From JBFLXR01 sp040757065 (lineage in GTDB: Bacteria > Pseudomonadota > Gammaproteobacteria > Burkholderiales > Gallionellaceae): a DNA stretch of 64,000 bases. Both the position numbers and the translations under genes were made by a program. The notes beneath the pieces were generated by a model. That model saw only the letters and a program-made list of their open reading frames with translations. It did not search any database and was not told where the DNA came from. Location of the stretch: positions 62,001-126,000 of the forward strand of contig JBFLXR010000005.1 of NCBI GenBank assembly GCA_040757065.1. The letters run 5' to 3'. Of this stretch, positions 1 to 7,765 are shown in pieces. Each line of letters opens with the position of its first letter. Within the stretch, counting starts at the first letter, position 1.

Positions 1-963
1 CAGGCACTGATCGAGGGTTTGCATGCCTATCGCCTGCCCGGTCTGGATCGCCGAATACATTTGCGGTACTTTGGCTTCGCGGATCAGGTTGCGGATTGCC
101 GGGGTGCAGATCATGATTTCGTGCGCAGCAACGCGCCCGGTGCCATCCTTGGTTTTCAGCAGGGTTTGCGAAATGACTGCGCGCAACGATTCGGACAGCA
201 TCGCGCGAACCATTTCTTTTTCATCGGCCGGGAAAACGTCGATGATACGGTCGATGGTTTTCGCAGCCGAGCTGGTATGCAGGGTTGCAAAAACCAAGTG
301 ACCGGTTTCCGCTGCGGTCATTGCCAGGCGGATGGTTTCAAGGTCGCGCATTTCGCCGACCAGAACCACATCCGGGTCTTCGCGTAGCGCCGAGCGCAAG
401 GCATTGCTGAACGAAAGCGTGTGCGGGCCGACTTCGCGCTGGTTAATCAGGCATTTCTTGCTTTCATGCACGAATTCCACCGGGTCTTCGATAGTCAGAA
501 TGTGGCCGTATTCGCTTTCGTTGATATGGTTAATCATCGCGGCCAGCGTGGTGGATTTGCCGGAGCCGGTCGGCCCGGTGACCAGCACGATGCCGCGCGG
601 GTATTCGGAGATTTCCGCGAAAATTTTCGGGGCTTTCAGGTCGTCGAGCGTCAGTACCTTGGAGGGAATGGTACGCAATACGGCACCCGCGCCGCGTTGC
701 TGTACGAAAGCATTCACACGGAAGCGCGCCAGATTCGGAATTTCGAAGGAGAAGTCGACTTCTTTGTTTTCTTCGTAAACCTTGCGCTGCGAGTCGTTCA
801 TGATGTCGTAGATCATCGCATGCACATCTTTGTGCTCCATCGGGGGCAGGTTGATGCGGCGAACATCGCCATGCACGCGGATCATGGGAGGCAGACCTGC
901 GGAAAGATGCAGGTCGGAGGCTTTGTTTTTGACGCCGAAGGCGAGCAGTTCGGTAATATCCAT
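1..963 (-). CDS. pilT: Twitching motility ATPase PilT (C-terminal end outside window)
   Basis: PilT is the cytoplasmic hexameric ATPase that drives type IV pilus retraction. The minus-strand frame starts at an ATG at 963 and stays open to the left edge, giving 321 codons, so about 25 residues of the usual 345 are missing. The N-terminus reads MDITELLAFGVKNKASDLHL, typical of PilT. Visible motifs are the Walker A GPTGSGKST, the Asp box around TIEDPVEF, the Walker B region ALREDPDVVLVGEMRD, the His box TLHTSSA, and the PilT signature AIRNLIREAKVPQM. The latter separates PilT from PilB. It is divergent from yggS, an arrangement also seen in other proteobacteria. The absence of a stop codon is due to the window edge only. 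Confidence 0.95.
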   Translation of the reverse strand, partial: MDITELLAFGVKNKASDLHLSAGLPPMIRVHGDVRRINLPPMEHKDVHAMIYDIMNDSQRKVYEENKEVDFSFEIPNLARFRVNAFVQQRGAGAVLRTIPSKVLTLDDLKAPKIFAEISEYPRGIVLVTGPTGSGKSTTLAAMINHINESEYGHILTIEDPVEFVHESKKCLINQREVGPHTLSFSNALRSALREDPDVVLVGEMRDLETIRLAMTAAETGHLVFATLHTSSAAKTIDRIIDVFPADEKEMVRAMLSESLRAVISQTLLKTKDGTGRVAAHEIMICTPAIRNLIREAKVPQMYSAIQTGQAIGMQTLDQCL

Positions 964-1032
964 TATAATCCCTTGCTAAGGTTTCGCCGCAGTTGCCGCG
1001 GCTTCCGAACGAATCTTTCACGCAAAACGATT

Positions 1033-1731
1033 ATGACTGCAATCGCTGCTAACTTGCAAGCTGTGCGCGCCCGGATTGCCGAGGCGGCGGCACAGGCCGG
1101 TCGCCGGACGGATGAAGTGGAATTGTTAGCGATCAGCAAATATTTTCCGGCTTCGGCTGTGCGCGAAGCGTATGCGGCTGGCCAGCATATTTTCGGCGAG
1201 AACTATGTGCAGGAAGCGCTGGATAAAATGGCGCAGTTGAGTGATTTGCCGATTGAGTGGCATTTTACCGGCCCGTTGCAAAGCAATAAAACACGTCCGG
1301 TGGCCGAGCACTTCGATTGGGTGCATGGTGTCGATCGGCTGAAAATCGCCGAGCGGCTGTCGGCGCAGCGTCCGGTCGGGCTGCCGCCGCTGAATGTTTG
1401 TATTCAAGTTAACGTAAGCGGCGAAGCCAGCAAAAGCGGTGTGGCAGTTTGCGAACTGTCGCCGCTGGCGCATGCCGTGGCGGGTATGCCGAACTTGCGC
1501 TTGCGCGGGCTGATGGCGATTCCCGAGCTGGCGGACGATTTTGCTGTACAACGCGCGCCTTTCGCGCAAATGCGGTTATTATTACAAAAACTAAAAGATG
1601 AGGGGCTGACGCTGGATACGCTCTCTATGGGGATGTCTGCCGATTTTGCGGCGGCGATCATGGAGGGGGCGACCCTGATACGGGTCGGGACGGCGATTTT
1701 CGGTCAACGCAATTACGAGGGACATCCATGA
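1033..1731 (+). CDS. yggS: YggS/PLPBP family pyridoxal phosphate homeostasis protein
   Basis: This 232-residue protein binds pyridoxal 5'-phosphate and buffers vitamin B6 and amino-acid pools; no catalytic activity is established for the family. The PLP-lysine segment ELLAISKYFPASAVREAY sits near residue 38, followed by FGENYVQEALDK and EWHFTGPLQSNK, all standard family blocks. The C-terminal LSMGMSADFAAAIMEGAT and VRVGTAIFG-like end (LIRVGTAIFGQRNY) form the phosphate-binding part. The frame is open upstream to 421, but that part lies over pilT on the other strand. The ATG at 1033 gives the family length. Its stop overlaps the proC start (ATGA), so the two are probably translationally coupled. 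Confidence 0.94.
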   Translation: MTAIAANLQAVRARIAEAAAQAGRRTDEVELLAISKYFPASAVREAYAAGQHIFGENYVQEALDKMAQLSDLPIEWHFTGPLQSNKTRPVAEHFDWVHGVDRLKIAERLSAQRPVGLPPLNVCIQVNVSGEASKSGVAVCELSPLAHAVAGMPNLRLRGLMAIPELADDFAVQRAPFAQMRLLLQKLKDEGLTLDTLSMGMSADFAAAIMEGATLIRVGTAIFGQRNYEGHP

Positions 1732-2540
1732 CGACAGTTTGCTTTATTGGCGGCGGCAATATGGCGGTGGCGCTGATCGGCGGCATGTTGAAGCGCGGCT
1801 ATTCCAGCGGCAAAATTCATGTGGTCGAAATCAATCCGGACGCGTGCGCTAAATTGCACAATGAATTCAGTGTGCAGACAACCTCCGATATGGCGACTGG
1901 GGTGGCGGGTTGCGAGGCGGTATTGCTGGCGGTTAAGCCGCAGCAATTACGCGCTGTAGCGCAGCAACTGGCGCCTTTGCTGCAAGGTCAGCTGATTATT
2001 TCTATTGCGGCGGGTATACGTGCCGGGGATCTGGCTCGCTGGCTGGGAACGCGCAATGTGGTGCGCGCCATGCCGAATACCCCGGCTTTGATTCGTTGCG
2101 GCATGACCGGCTTGTATGCCTTGCCGGAGGTGGAACATGTTCAGCGCGAGCGCGCACAGTCCATCCTGAAATCGGTGGGCGAAGTGATGTGGCTGGAAGA
2201 AGAAGGCATGATGGATGCCGTGACGGCTGTTTCCGGTAGCGGCCCCGCCTATGTGTTCTACTTTATCGAGGCCTTACAGGCAGCCGGGGAATCGCTCGGG
2301 TTTTCTGCCGACGAAGCGCAACGTCTGGCGCTGAACACTTTTGTCGGGGCGGCTAAATTGGCGCACGGCAGCGAAGAGCCACCTGCCGTGTTGCGTGCGC
2401 GCGTTACCTCTAAGAATGGGACAACCGAGCGGGCGCTGCTGAGCCTGGAGGCGCAACAAGTCAGTCGGCATATCGTTAATGCGGCGCATGCGGCGGCCCT
2501 GCGTGCCAAGGAAATGGGCGACGAACTGGGGCGCGACTGA
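1728..2540 (+). CDS. proC: Pyrroline-5-carboxylate reductase
   Basis: ProC catalyses the last step of proline synthesis, NAD(P)H-dependent reduction of 1-pyrroline-5-carboxylate, in the cytoplasm. The 270-residue protein opens with the Rossmann motif CFIGGGNMAVALIGGML. It contains VRAMPNTPALIRCGMTGLY and the family signature SGSGPAYVFYFIEAL, followed by the C-terminal helical dimerisation region with GGTTE-like KNGTTERALLSLE. The length matches the family. It overlaps yggS by 4 bp and shares one base with yggT, so the four genes yggS-proC-yggT-yggU are almost certainly one transcript. Confidence 0.97.
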   Translation: MTTVCFIGGGNMAVALIGGMLKRGYSSGKIHVVEINPDACAKLHNEFSVQTTSDMATGVAGCEAVLLAVKPQQLRAVAQQLAPLLQGQLIISIAAGIRAGDLARWLGTRNVVRAMPNTPALIRCGMTGLYALPEVEHVQRERAQSILKSVGEVMWLEEEGMMDAVTAVSGSGPAYVFYFIEALQAAGESLGFSADEAQRLALNTFVGAAKLAHGSEEPPAVLRARVTSKNGTTERALLSLEAQQVSRHIVNAAHAAALRAKEMGDELGRD

Positions 2541-3106
2541 TGGGTGTTGATGCGTTGCAGTTTTTGCTGGATGTGCTGGTGCAATCGTTTGCGGCGGTGC
2601 TGCTGCTGCGCTTTCATCTGCAATGGCTGCGTGTGCCGCTGCGCAATCCAATCGGTGAATTTATTTTTACTGTGACCGATTTCATAGTGCTGCGTGCGCG
2701 GCGGTATATTCCTTCCGCCTTCGGTTTCGATACGTCCACCTTGTTGCTTTCCGGGTTAACGGAGTTGTTCTACTTGTATGCCAGCCTGACGTTGCACGGG
2801 TTTCCTTTTCAGGGCTTTCCGCTTCCGGGCTTGCTGGCGCTGACGGCGGTCGGATTGCTTCGCCTGAGCATCTATCTTTTGATCGGCGCGACACTGGCGC
2901 AGGCAATTCTGTCGTGGGTGAATCCGCATACCCCGATTGCGCCGGTGCTGAACGCGGCGACTTATCCGTTCTTGCAGCCGCTGCGCCGGCTGATTCCGGT
3001 AATCGGCAATATCGATTTCAGTGCGCTGGCGCTGTTCATTATCTGCCAGTTGATTCTGATCGTGCCGCTCGGCTGGCTTGATCGCATGGCAATGCAGCTT
3101 TTCTGA
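2540..3106 (+). CDS. yggT: YggT family integral membrane protein
   Basis: This is a 188-residue inner-membrane protein with two YGGT repeats, each with two hydrophobic helices. The first repeat includes LLLRFHLQWLRVPLRNPIGE and the second AILSWVNPHTPIAPVLNAAT followed by PFLQPLRRLIP. YggT proteins have been linked to osmotic shock tolerance and, in some bacteria, to cell-division or chloroplast-related functions. The molecular role is not settled. The start codon overlaps the proC stop (TGATG). The order proC-yggT-yggU is conserved widely in proteobacteria, which supports the call more than any catalytic motif. Confidence 0.9.
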   Translation: MGVDALQFLLDVLVQSFAAVLLLRFHLQWLRVPLRNPIGEFIFTVTDFIVLRARRYIPSAFGFDTSTLLLSGLTELFYLYASLTLHGFPFQGFPLPGLLALTAVGLLRLSIYLLIGATLAQAILSWVNPHTPIAPVLNAATYPFLQPLRRLIPVIGNIDFSALALFIICQLILIVPLGWLDRMAMQLF

Positions 3107-3397
3107 ATGAATTGGTGGCGGCGGGACGGCGAATCCTTGGTTCTGGTTTTGCATGTGCAACCGGGGGCAAAGCGCAGCGAGATTGCCGGATTGCACGGCG
3201 AGGCGCTGAAGATCCGGCTGGCTGCGCCGCCGGTCGAAGGGCGGGCAAACGAAGCCTTGCTGCGTTTTATAGCCGATAATTTCAATGTCCCGCTACGCCA
3301 AGTCACACTGAAACAGGGCGCGCAATCGCGCCATAAAACGGTACTGATTTCCGGTAGTAAAATTGATCCTGAGTGTTTGCTGAAACAGGCAAAATAG
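3107..3397 (+). CDS. yggU: DUF167 (YggU) family small protein
   Basis: This is a 96-residue soluble protein of the DUF167 family, function unknown. Family hallmarks seen are LHVQPGAKRSEIAGLHGEAL near the N-terminus, the segment IRLAAPPVEGRANEALLRFI, and the C-terminal LKQGAQSRHKTVLISG. It starts directly after the yggT stop with no gap and is the last gene of the yggS operon. Nothing in the sequence identifies a substrate. Confidence 0.9.
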   Translation: MNWWRRDGESLVLVLHVQPGAKRSEIAGLHGEALKIRLAAPPVEGRANEALLRFIADNFNVPLRQVTLKQGAQSRHKTVLISGSKIDPECLLKQAK

Positions 3398-3447
3398 TCG
3401 TTTAAACTCAGTCGCATTTCCCCAAAGATTAGGGGGAACCCCGTACT

Positions 3448-3475
3448 TTGGAAATCGAGTAAATTCCATTACAAT
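3448..3475 (+). promoter_or_regulatory. Candidate sigma-70 promoter for the carbonic anhydrase gene
   Basis: TTGGAA (3448-3453) and TACAAT (3470-3475) are separated by 16 bases and lie about 87 bases before the ATG at 3562. This would give the carbonic anhydrase its own transcript, separate from yggU. Only the two hexamers and their spacing support it. Confidence 0.4.
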
Positions 3476-3561
3476 GCTTAAAGCTGAATGCAACAGGCAG
3501 AGGAGTCCGTTGCGTTGCTGAAACGACGAATTTTTAATAACACTCAGGGGGATTAGGGGTT

Positions 3562-4416
3562 ATGTGGCTGAAGAAAAGTAGTTATCTGATTCTGGCGGCT
3601 GGCTTGGGTTTCGGTTCCGCAAATGTGCTGGCATCCGACGATCATGGTCACCATGAACACGGTTCCGGCGAAGTGTGCTCCGGCTTCGGCCCGCAAACTC
3701 CGCGCGACATCGACAGCAAGCACGGCGAAAACAAAATCGCCTTCTCGATGGCGCCTGATTACAAGCAAATGAACCTGTGTAACATCCACTTCCATAAGGG
3801 TGCGGAACACAAGGGCAAGGACTTCTCCATCGAAGGCGAACACGACGAACACGGTAACGGTACCGGTTTCCAGTGCAACATAGGCAAGAAGCTGACTGCT
3901 GCCGAACTGGCACCGACCGCAGCACCGGTTTGCAAGAGCGAACACGGCGAACTGAAGCCGGGCGATACCATCGAAGTGCATTGGGTGCATTCCTCCGCAC
4001 CGGTTAAGCCGGGCAAAACTCTGGGTGCTTGCTTGACCGACAACGTCAAGAACCCCGATCTGCGCGTAGAAGCTCAAGTATTCGTGCTGGTAAACGACCC
4101 GAAAGCTACGGACTTCAACAAGCTGAGCTACAACGGCAAAGTGGTGAACGGTTACCAACAAGCCGACGCAATCCCCAGCAACACCGGCAAGCCTGTGCTG
4201 TTCACCGGCTCGACTACCGGCCCGTCCTGGGACGATCAGAAGTGCTCCCCGATGCAAGTGACCTGGAGCGTGCGTCCGCATTGCGCCAAGTTGGATATCA
4301 ACTCCGTTGCAAAGTGGTGTGCTAACAACGTGTTCGCGGAAGACCACGCACACGGCGTTCGCAAGCTGGTGACTTCGCCGGCCCTGCTGTCCGAAATCAA
4401 GGGCGGCAAGCACTAA
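3562..4416 (+). CDS. Exported delta-class carbonic anhydrase
   Basis: This 284-residue protein carries a Sec signal peptide (hydrophobic residues 7-20, likely cleavage after VLA at residue 24), so it should be periplasmic. The mature part matches the delta carbonic anhydrase family, known first from diatoms and later from some chemolithoautotrophic bacteria. Blocks seen are CSGFGPQTPRDID (39-51), NLCNIHFHKGAEHKG (71-85) and GDTIEVHWVHSS (134-145). Candidate zinc ligands are the histidines near 76, 78 and 140-143, by analogy and not proven here. Multiple cysteines (39, 73, 105, 124, 157 and others) suggest disulfides, consistent with two periplasmic thiol-disulfide genes in the window. It has its own candidate promoter and a terminator. 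The likely role is CO2/bicarbonate interconversion supporting autotrophic carbon supply. The family assignment is from recalled motif similarity. Confidence 0.8.
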   Translation: MWLKKSSYLILAAGLGFGSANVLASDDHGHHEHGSGEVCSGFGPQTPRDIDSKHGENKIAFSMAPDYKQMNLCNIHFHKGAEHKGKDFSIEGEHDEHGNGTGFQCNIGKKLTAAELAPTAAPVCKSEHGELKPGDTIEVHWVHSSAPVKPGKTLGACLTDNVKNPDLRVEAQVFVLVNDPKATDFNKLSYNGKVVNGYQQADAIPSNTGKPVLFTGSTTGPSWDDQKCSPMQVTWSVRPHCAKLDINSVAKWCANNVFAEDHAHGVRKLVTSPALLSEIKGGKH

Positions 4417-4437
4417 GAAGATTGCACTGCGTGTTGG

Positions 4438-4465
4438 CAGTCTGCTGAGTTAGATCGGCAGACTG
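4438..4465 (+). other. Hairpin after the carbonic anhydrase gene
   Basis: CAGTCTGC (4438-4445) pairs with GCAGACTG (4458-4465) around a 12-base loop. There is no uridine run, so it is probably an mRNA 3'-end structure, not a terminator. The real terminator follows 24 bases later. Confidence 0.4.
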
Positions 4466-4488
4466 TTGATTGCAAGGTGTGTAGAAAT

Positions 4489-4516
4489 AAAAAGCCGGTG
4501 GAAACACCGGCTTTTT
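4489..4516 (+). terminator. Intrinsic terminator of the carbonic anhydrase gene
   Basis: AAAAAGCCGGTG and CACCGGCTTTTT form a perfect 12-bp stem around a GAAA tetraloop, followed by ATTTTGTTT. It is a textbook rho-independent terminator and would work in both directions. Confidence 0.93.
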
Positions 4517-4596
4517 ATTTTGTTTGAGATGTCCCTGATCAAACTGATAACAGGGGGCGTGGGTTCTGGCTTAAGCACCAGTATGCGCGCTATATA

Positions 4597-4620
4597 AATT
4601 GCGATATAAATTGCGATATA
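4597..4620. repeat. Tandem 12-bp AT-rich direct repeat
   Basis: AATTGCGATATA occurs twice head to tail (4597-4608, 4609-4620), preceded by a partial copy. It lies about 150 bases upstream of the gene at 4763. It could be a binding site for a regulator or simple slippage; the sequence does not decide. Confidence 0.5.
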
Positions 4621-4762
4621 AACGGCGCAGATATTGAGTGGTGAGCAAATGCTTCCCGGTGTTTTGTTGACAAGGCTATGTGGTTTAGTCAGTATGGCGG
4701 CACAATTTTAGGTTGTCTGGTACGTTATCTTCCTCAAACTATTTACTGTCCTCAATAGGTAT

Positions 4763-5350
4763 ATGACTTTTAAAAAAGCGCTTGTTCTGATGGTGGGTTG
4801 CTTGTTTGCGAACATTGGTTACGCACAATCGGCAGGTCAGGCAGTGACCCCAAAGCAATTTTTTCCAAGTGGAATTTTGAATGTTTACTCGCCAGCTTCA
4901 GAGGGCTGGCTGATTACAGGCGCTGGGCGCAATGGAATTGCATTCGGGAAGCGGGGGGTCGAAAGCAGTGAAACGTATGGGGCACAGGCAATCATTTTTG
5001 AAATGCCCCCAACAAGTAGCAATGAGGAGTTTGTCGGGTTCGTTAAGAAGCGTATTGCTACCATGAATCCCCCTCCGCGGTTCCTAGAGGTAAGCTCAAG
5101 CTTTAAGTACACCGAAATTCGTGGCTATCCGTGTGTAGACGTCAGAATAGACTATGATGATACTGCCGCTCTGACTCCTGCTGGCAAAGAGCAACTCAAA
5201 CTGCAGGTTGTTTCACTCTACTGCCGGCATCCAGTACAACAGCAGCTCGGTTTTTTTGCTGCATATTCTCACCGCGGAAAGGCGACCGACGATCAAATCG
5301 AAGCTGGAGCAAGAAGTTTCATAGAAGGTATCAATGTGCCGAATATGTAA
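4763..5350 (+). CDS. Exported protein of unknown function
   Basis: I do not recognise this 195-residue protein. It begins MTFKKALVLMVGCLFANIGY and has a clear signal peptide, with likely cleavage at YAQ (residues 20-22), so it should be periplasmic or outer-membrane associated. The mature part is about 170 residues without membrane helices or repeats. Two cysteines (in YPCVDVR and LYCRHP) could form one disulfide. The alternation of short hydrophobic strands suggests a small alpha/beta fold. The DNA looks less GC-rich than its neighbours and uses more A/T-ending codons, which hints at transfer or relaxed selection. It stands alone between a terminator and a convergent terminator, so it is monocistronic. 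Confidence 0.75.
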   Translation: MTFKKALVLMVGCLFANIGYAQSAGQAVTPKQFFPSGILNVYSPASEGWLITGAGRNGIAFGKRGVESSETYGAQAIIFEMPPTSSNEEFVGFVKKRIATMNPPPRFLEVSSSFKYTEIRGYPCVDVRIDYDDTAALTPAGKEQLKLQVVSLYCRHPVQQQLGFFAAYSHRGKATDDQIEAGARSFIEGINVPNM

Positions 5351-5393
5351 GGCATTCAGCGGTTGAAGCGGTGTTTCTTGAAGAGTCGCTTGG

Positions 5394-5419
5394 ACTCGCC
5401 CGGCTTGAGCCGGGCGAGT
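5394..5419. terminator. Bidirectional terminator between convergent genes
   Basis: ACTCGCCCGGC (5394-5404) pairs with GCCGGGCGAGT (5409-5419) around TTGA. It sits between the stop of the plus-strand exported protein (5350) and the stop of the minus-strand thioredoxin-fold gene (5427). The uridine run is weak (TTTATTT after 5425). Confidence 0.7.
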
Positions 5420-5426
5420 GGCCAGT

Positions 5427-6239
5427 TTATTTGGCGGCAGGGGTTTTTCCGGTCAGCGTTTTAATTTCCGCAAGCAGGGCTTCGACCGGGGCTGCGCCGG
5501 CCATGATTTTGACTGCGCCGGTTTCGTTGTTGCGCAAAATCATGTAGGGCGTGCCGGTTGCGCCCGCCTCGACGGAGTCGGCGAATTCCGCTTCCAGACG
5601 TTTCATGGTCGCATCGGCGCGCTGACAGGTTTGCAGTTTTTTCAGGTCGGTTGCCCCGGCGGTTTTCAGCAGTTTTTCCATCGCTGCTTTGGCGGGTTGG
5701 CCTTTGCTGCGCGGCAGGCCTTGACCGTTGCCCCGCGTGGTTTTCAGGTAGCCGTTATAGAAGGCGTAATAGCCGCGCGTGCCAGCCTGATCGGCTACGC
5801 ACAGGGCGAGCAGCGAGGCGTCCACGGCGATCTGGCCGTGAAAATCGAGCGGGAACAGGCGGATGGCGGCGTTCGCCAGTCCTTCGGACTGATCGACTGC
5901 TTTTTCCGGGATGCCGGCGAGGCGCTGACAATACGGACATTCCGGGTCGGACATCACGATAATGCTGATCTTGGCGTTTTCTGCGCCGTAAATGCGATCA
6001 GTCTTGCCCAGCGGGCGCACTTTTTTGGCGGCGTCGCGTTGCGCGGCTTCTTGTGCCTTGGTTTCATCCTCGCGTTTTTGTTTTTCTTTGGCGGCGCGGC
6101 GTTCTAATGCCCGTTCCAGCGCGGCGTCCAGCTTGCCGCTGGCTTCCAGTTTTTCGATCAGGACATCTTCTTGGGAAAGCGCCCAGACCGGGGCGGCGAT
6201 CAGGCTGCCCAGCACCAAGGCGATCAGCGATTTTTTCAT
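5427..6239 (-). CDS. Periplasmic thioredoxin-fold thiol:disulfide protein (DsbC/DsbG/ScsC-like)
   Basis: This 270-residue protein has a signal peptide (MKKSLIALVLGSLIAAPVWA, cleavage after residue 20). A charged, probably coiled-coil stretch follows at about residues 25-75, rich in Glu, Lys and Arg (EKLEASGKLDAALERALERR). A thioredoxin-like domain then carries the redox pair in DPECPYCQRL and a cis-proline loop GTPYMILRNN. The layout, an N-terminal oligomerisation helix and a DsbA/DsbC-like catalytic domain, fits a periplasmic disulfide isomerase or reductase. The active site CPYC differs from the CGFC of the second such gene (dsbC at 19816). It is transcribed alone and is separated from rng by about 70 bases. 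Confidence 0.82.
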   Translation of the reverse strand: MKKSLIALVLGSLIAAPVWALSQEDVLIEKLEASGKLDAALERALERRAAKEKQKREDETKAQEAAQRDAAKKVRPLGKTDRIYGAENAKISIIVMSDPECPYCQRLAGIPEKAVDQSEGLANAAIRLFPLDFHGQIAVDASLLALCVADQAGTRGYYAFYNGYLKTTRGNGQGLPRSKGQPAKAAMEKLLKTAGATDLKKLQTCQRADATMKRLEAEFADSVEAGATGTPYMILRNNETGAVKIMAGAAPVEALLAEIKTLTGKTPAAK

Positions 6240-6310
6240 GGCGGCTCCAGCAAATTCAAAGGGTTTATTATGACACCGAACGGTGCGGCAAGCCCCGTCC
6301 GGCTTCGGTT

Positions 6311-7765
6311 TTACATCAGAATGACGTCGTATTGCTCTTGGTTGTAGAGTGTCTCGACTTGCAGCGAAACCGGCTTGCCGATGAAGTCGGATAGTTGCGC
6401 CAGACTTTGCGATTCTTCGTCGAGGAAAAGGTCGATTACTTGCTGCGAGGCGAGAATGCGGTATTCGCGGGCATTGAACTGCCGCGCTTCGCGCACGATT
6501 TCGCGTAGTATTTCATAACAAACCGATTGCGCGGTTTTGACTTCGCCGCGCCCCTGGCAAGTCGGGCAAGGCTCGCACAGTACATGCGCCAGACTTTCGC
6601 GGGTGCGTTTGCGGGTCATTTCGACCAAGCCCAGTGCGGAAAAACCGTTGACGGTAATGCGGGTGTGGTCGCGCGACAGCGCCTTTTTGAACTCTTCCAG
6701 CACGGCGTCGCGGTGTTCCTGCGTGTCCATGTCGATAAAATCGCAGATGATGATGCCGCCCAGATTGCGCAGGCGCAACTGGCGGGCGATGACCTGTGCG
6801 GCTTCCAGATTGGTCTTGAAAATGGTGTCGTCGAAATTGCGTCCGCCGACGAACCCGCCGGTGTTGACGTCCACCGTGGTGAGCGCTTCGGTCTGATCGA
6901 TAATCAGGTAGCCGCCGGATTTTAGATCGACGCGGCGCGACAGCGCACGCTCGATTTCTTCTTCGACGCCGTATAAATCGAATAACGGACGCTCGCCGGT
7001 GTAGTGGTCGATTTGCGAGGCAGCAGCACTGATGTAGTTCTCTGCAAATTCGCGCATCCGCGAGTAGGTCTCGCGCGAATCGACCAGAATGCGGGTCGTG
7101 TTGCAGTTGACGAAGTCGCGCAGCACGCGCAGGCTGAGATCCAGCTCACGGTAGAGCAGCGCAGGCGCCGTGGTGGTCTTGGTTTGCGCTTGCAGGTGCA
7201 GCCAGAGTTTGTCCAGATAGGTCATATCGGCCAAAAATTCTTCGTCGGTGCCGGTTTCCGCCAAGGTGCGGATGATATAGCCGCCGTTGAAGTCGGCGGG
7301 CAGCAGGCGTTGCAGCCGGTCACGTAGCGCTTCGCGCTCGTTTTCATTTTCGATGCGCTGCGAGACGCCGATGTGCGATTCCTGCGGCAGATAGACCAGC
7401 AGACGGCCTGCGATGCTGATCTGGGTGGACAGCCGCGCGCCCTTGGTGCCGATCGGGTCTTTAATGACTTGCACCAGCAGCGATTGCCCCTCGAAGAGCA
7501 TTTTCTCGATAGGCTTGGCTTCGTCGCCGTTGGCGCGGTTTTCCCAAATATCCGCCACATGCAGGAAGGCAGAGCGCTCCAGCCCGATGTCGATGAAGGC
7601 AGATTGCATGCCGGGGAGGACGCGTTTTACGCGGCCGACATAGACATTGCCGACCAAGCCGCGGTGGCTGCCGCGTTCAATGTGCAATTCTTGTGCGACG
7701 CCTTGTTGCATCACGGCAACGCGGGTTTCTTGCGGGGTGACGTTAATCAGAATTTCGTCGTTCAT
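6311..7765 (-). CDS. rng: Ribonuclease G
   Basis: RNase G is the short paralogue of RNase E. It matures the 5' end of 16S rRNA and takes part in mRNA decay. The 484-residue length matches RNase G rather than the much longer RNase E. The N-terminal S1 domain contains GNVYVGRVKRVLPGMQSAFI, and the catalytic core contains TTVDVNTGGFVGGRNFDDTI and ICDFIDMD, which carry the metal-binding aspartates. The zinc-link cysteines are in CEPCPTCQGRGEV. It overlaps maf by 4 bp and closes the block nadD-rsfS-rlmH-maf-rng. Confidence 0.96.
   Translation of the reverse strand: MNDEILINVTPQETRVAVMQQGVAQELHIERGSHRGLVGNVYVGRVKRVLPGMQSAFIDIGLERSAFLHVADIWENRANGDEAKPIEKMLFEGQSLLVQVIKDPIGTKGARLSTQISIAGRLLVYLPQESHIGVSQRIENENEREALRDRLQRLLPADFNGGYIIRTLAETGTDEEFLADMTYLDKLWLHLQAQTKTTTAPALLYRELDLSLRVLRDFVNCNTTRILVDSRETYSRMREFAENYISAAASQIDHYTGERPLFDLYGVEEEIERALSRRVDLKSGGYLIIDQTEALTTVDVNTGGFVGGRNFDDTIFKTNLEAAQVIARQLRLRNLGGIIICDFIDMDTQEHRDAVLEEFKKALSRDHTRITVNGFSALGLVEMTRKRTRESLAHVLCEPCPTCQGRGEVKTAQSVCYEILREIVREARQFNAREYRILASQQVIDLFLDEESQSLAQLSDFIGKPVSLQVETLYNQEQYDVILM

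Larger units (their letters stand above)
4417..4762. other. Intergenic region between the two exported-protein genes
   Basis: This 346-base stretch has no convincing open reading frame. It holds, in order, a first hairpin (4438-4465), a strong intrinsic terminator (4489-4516), an AT-rich tandem 12-bp repeat (4597-4620) and a possible promoter with TTGACA at 4667-4672 and a weak CAGTAT at 4690-4695 (17-base spacer). It is visibly more AT-rich than the surrounding genes. The promoter would serve the gene at 4763. Confidence 0.55.

Noticed and set aside
421..1032. Upstream extension of the yggS frame
   Set aside because: It lies antisense to pilT, has no family similarity, and the ATG at 1033 gives the expected length.
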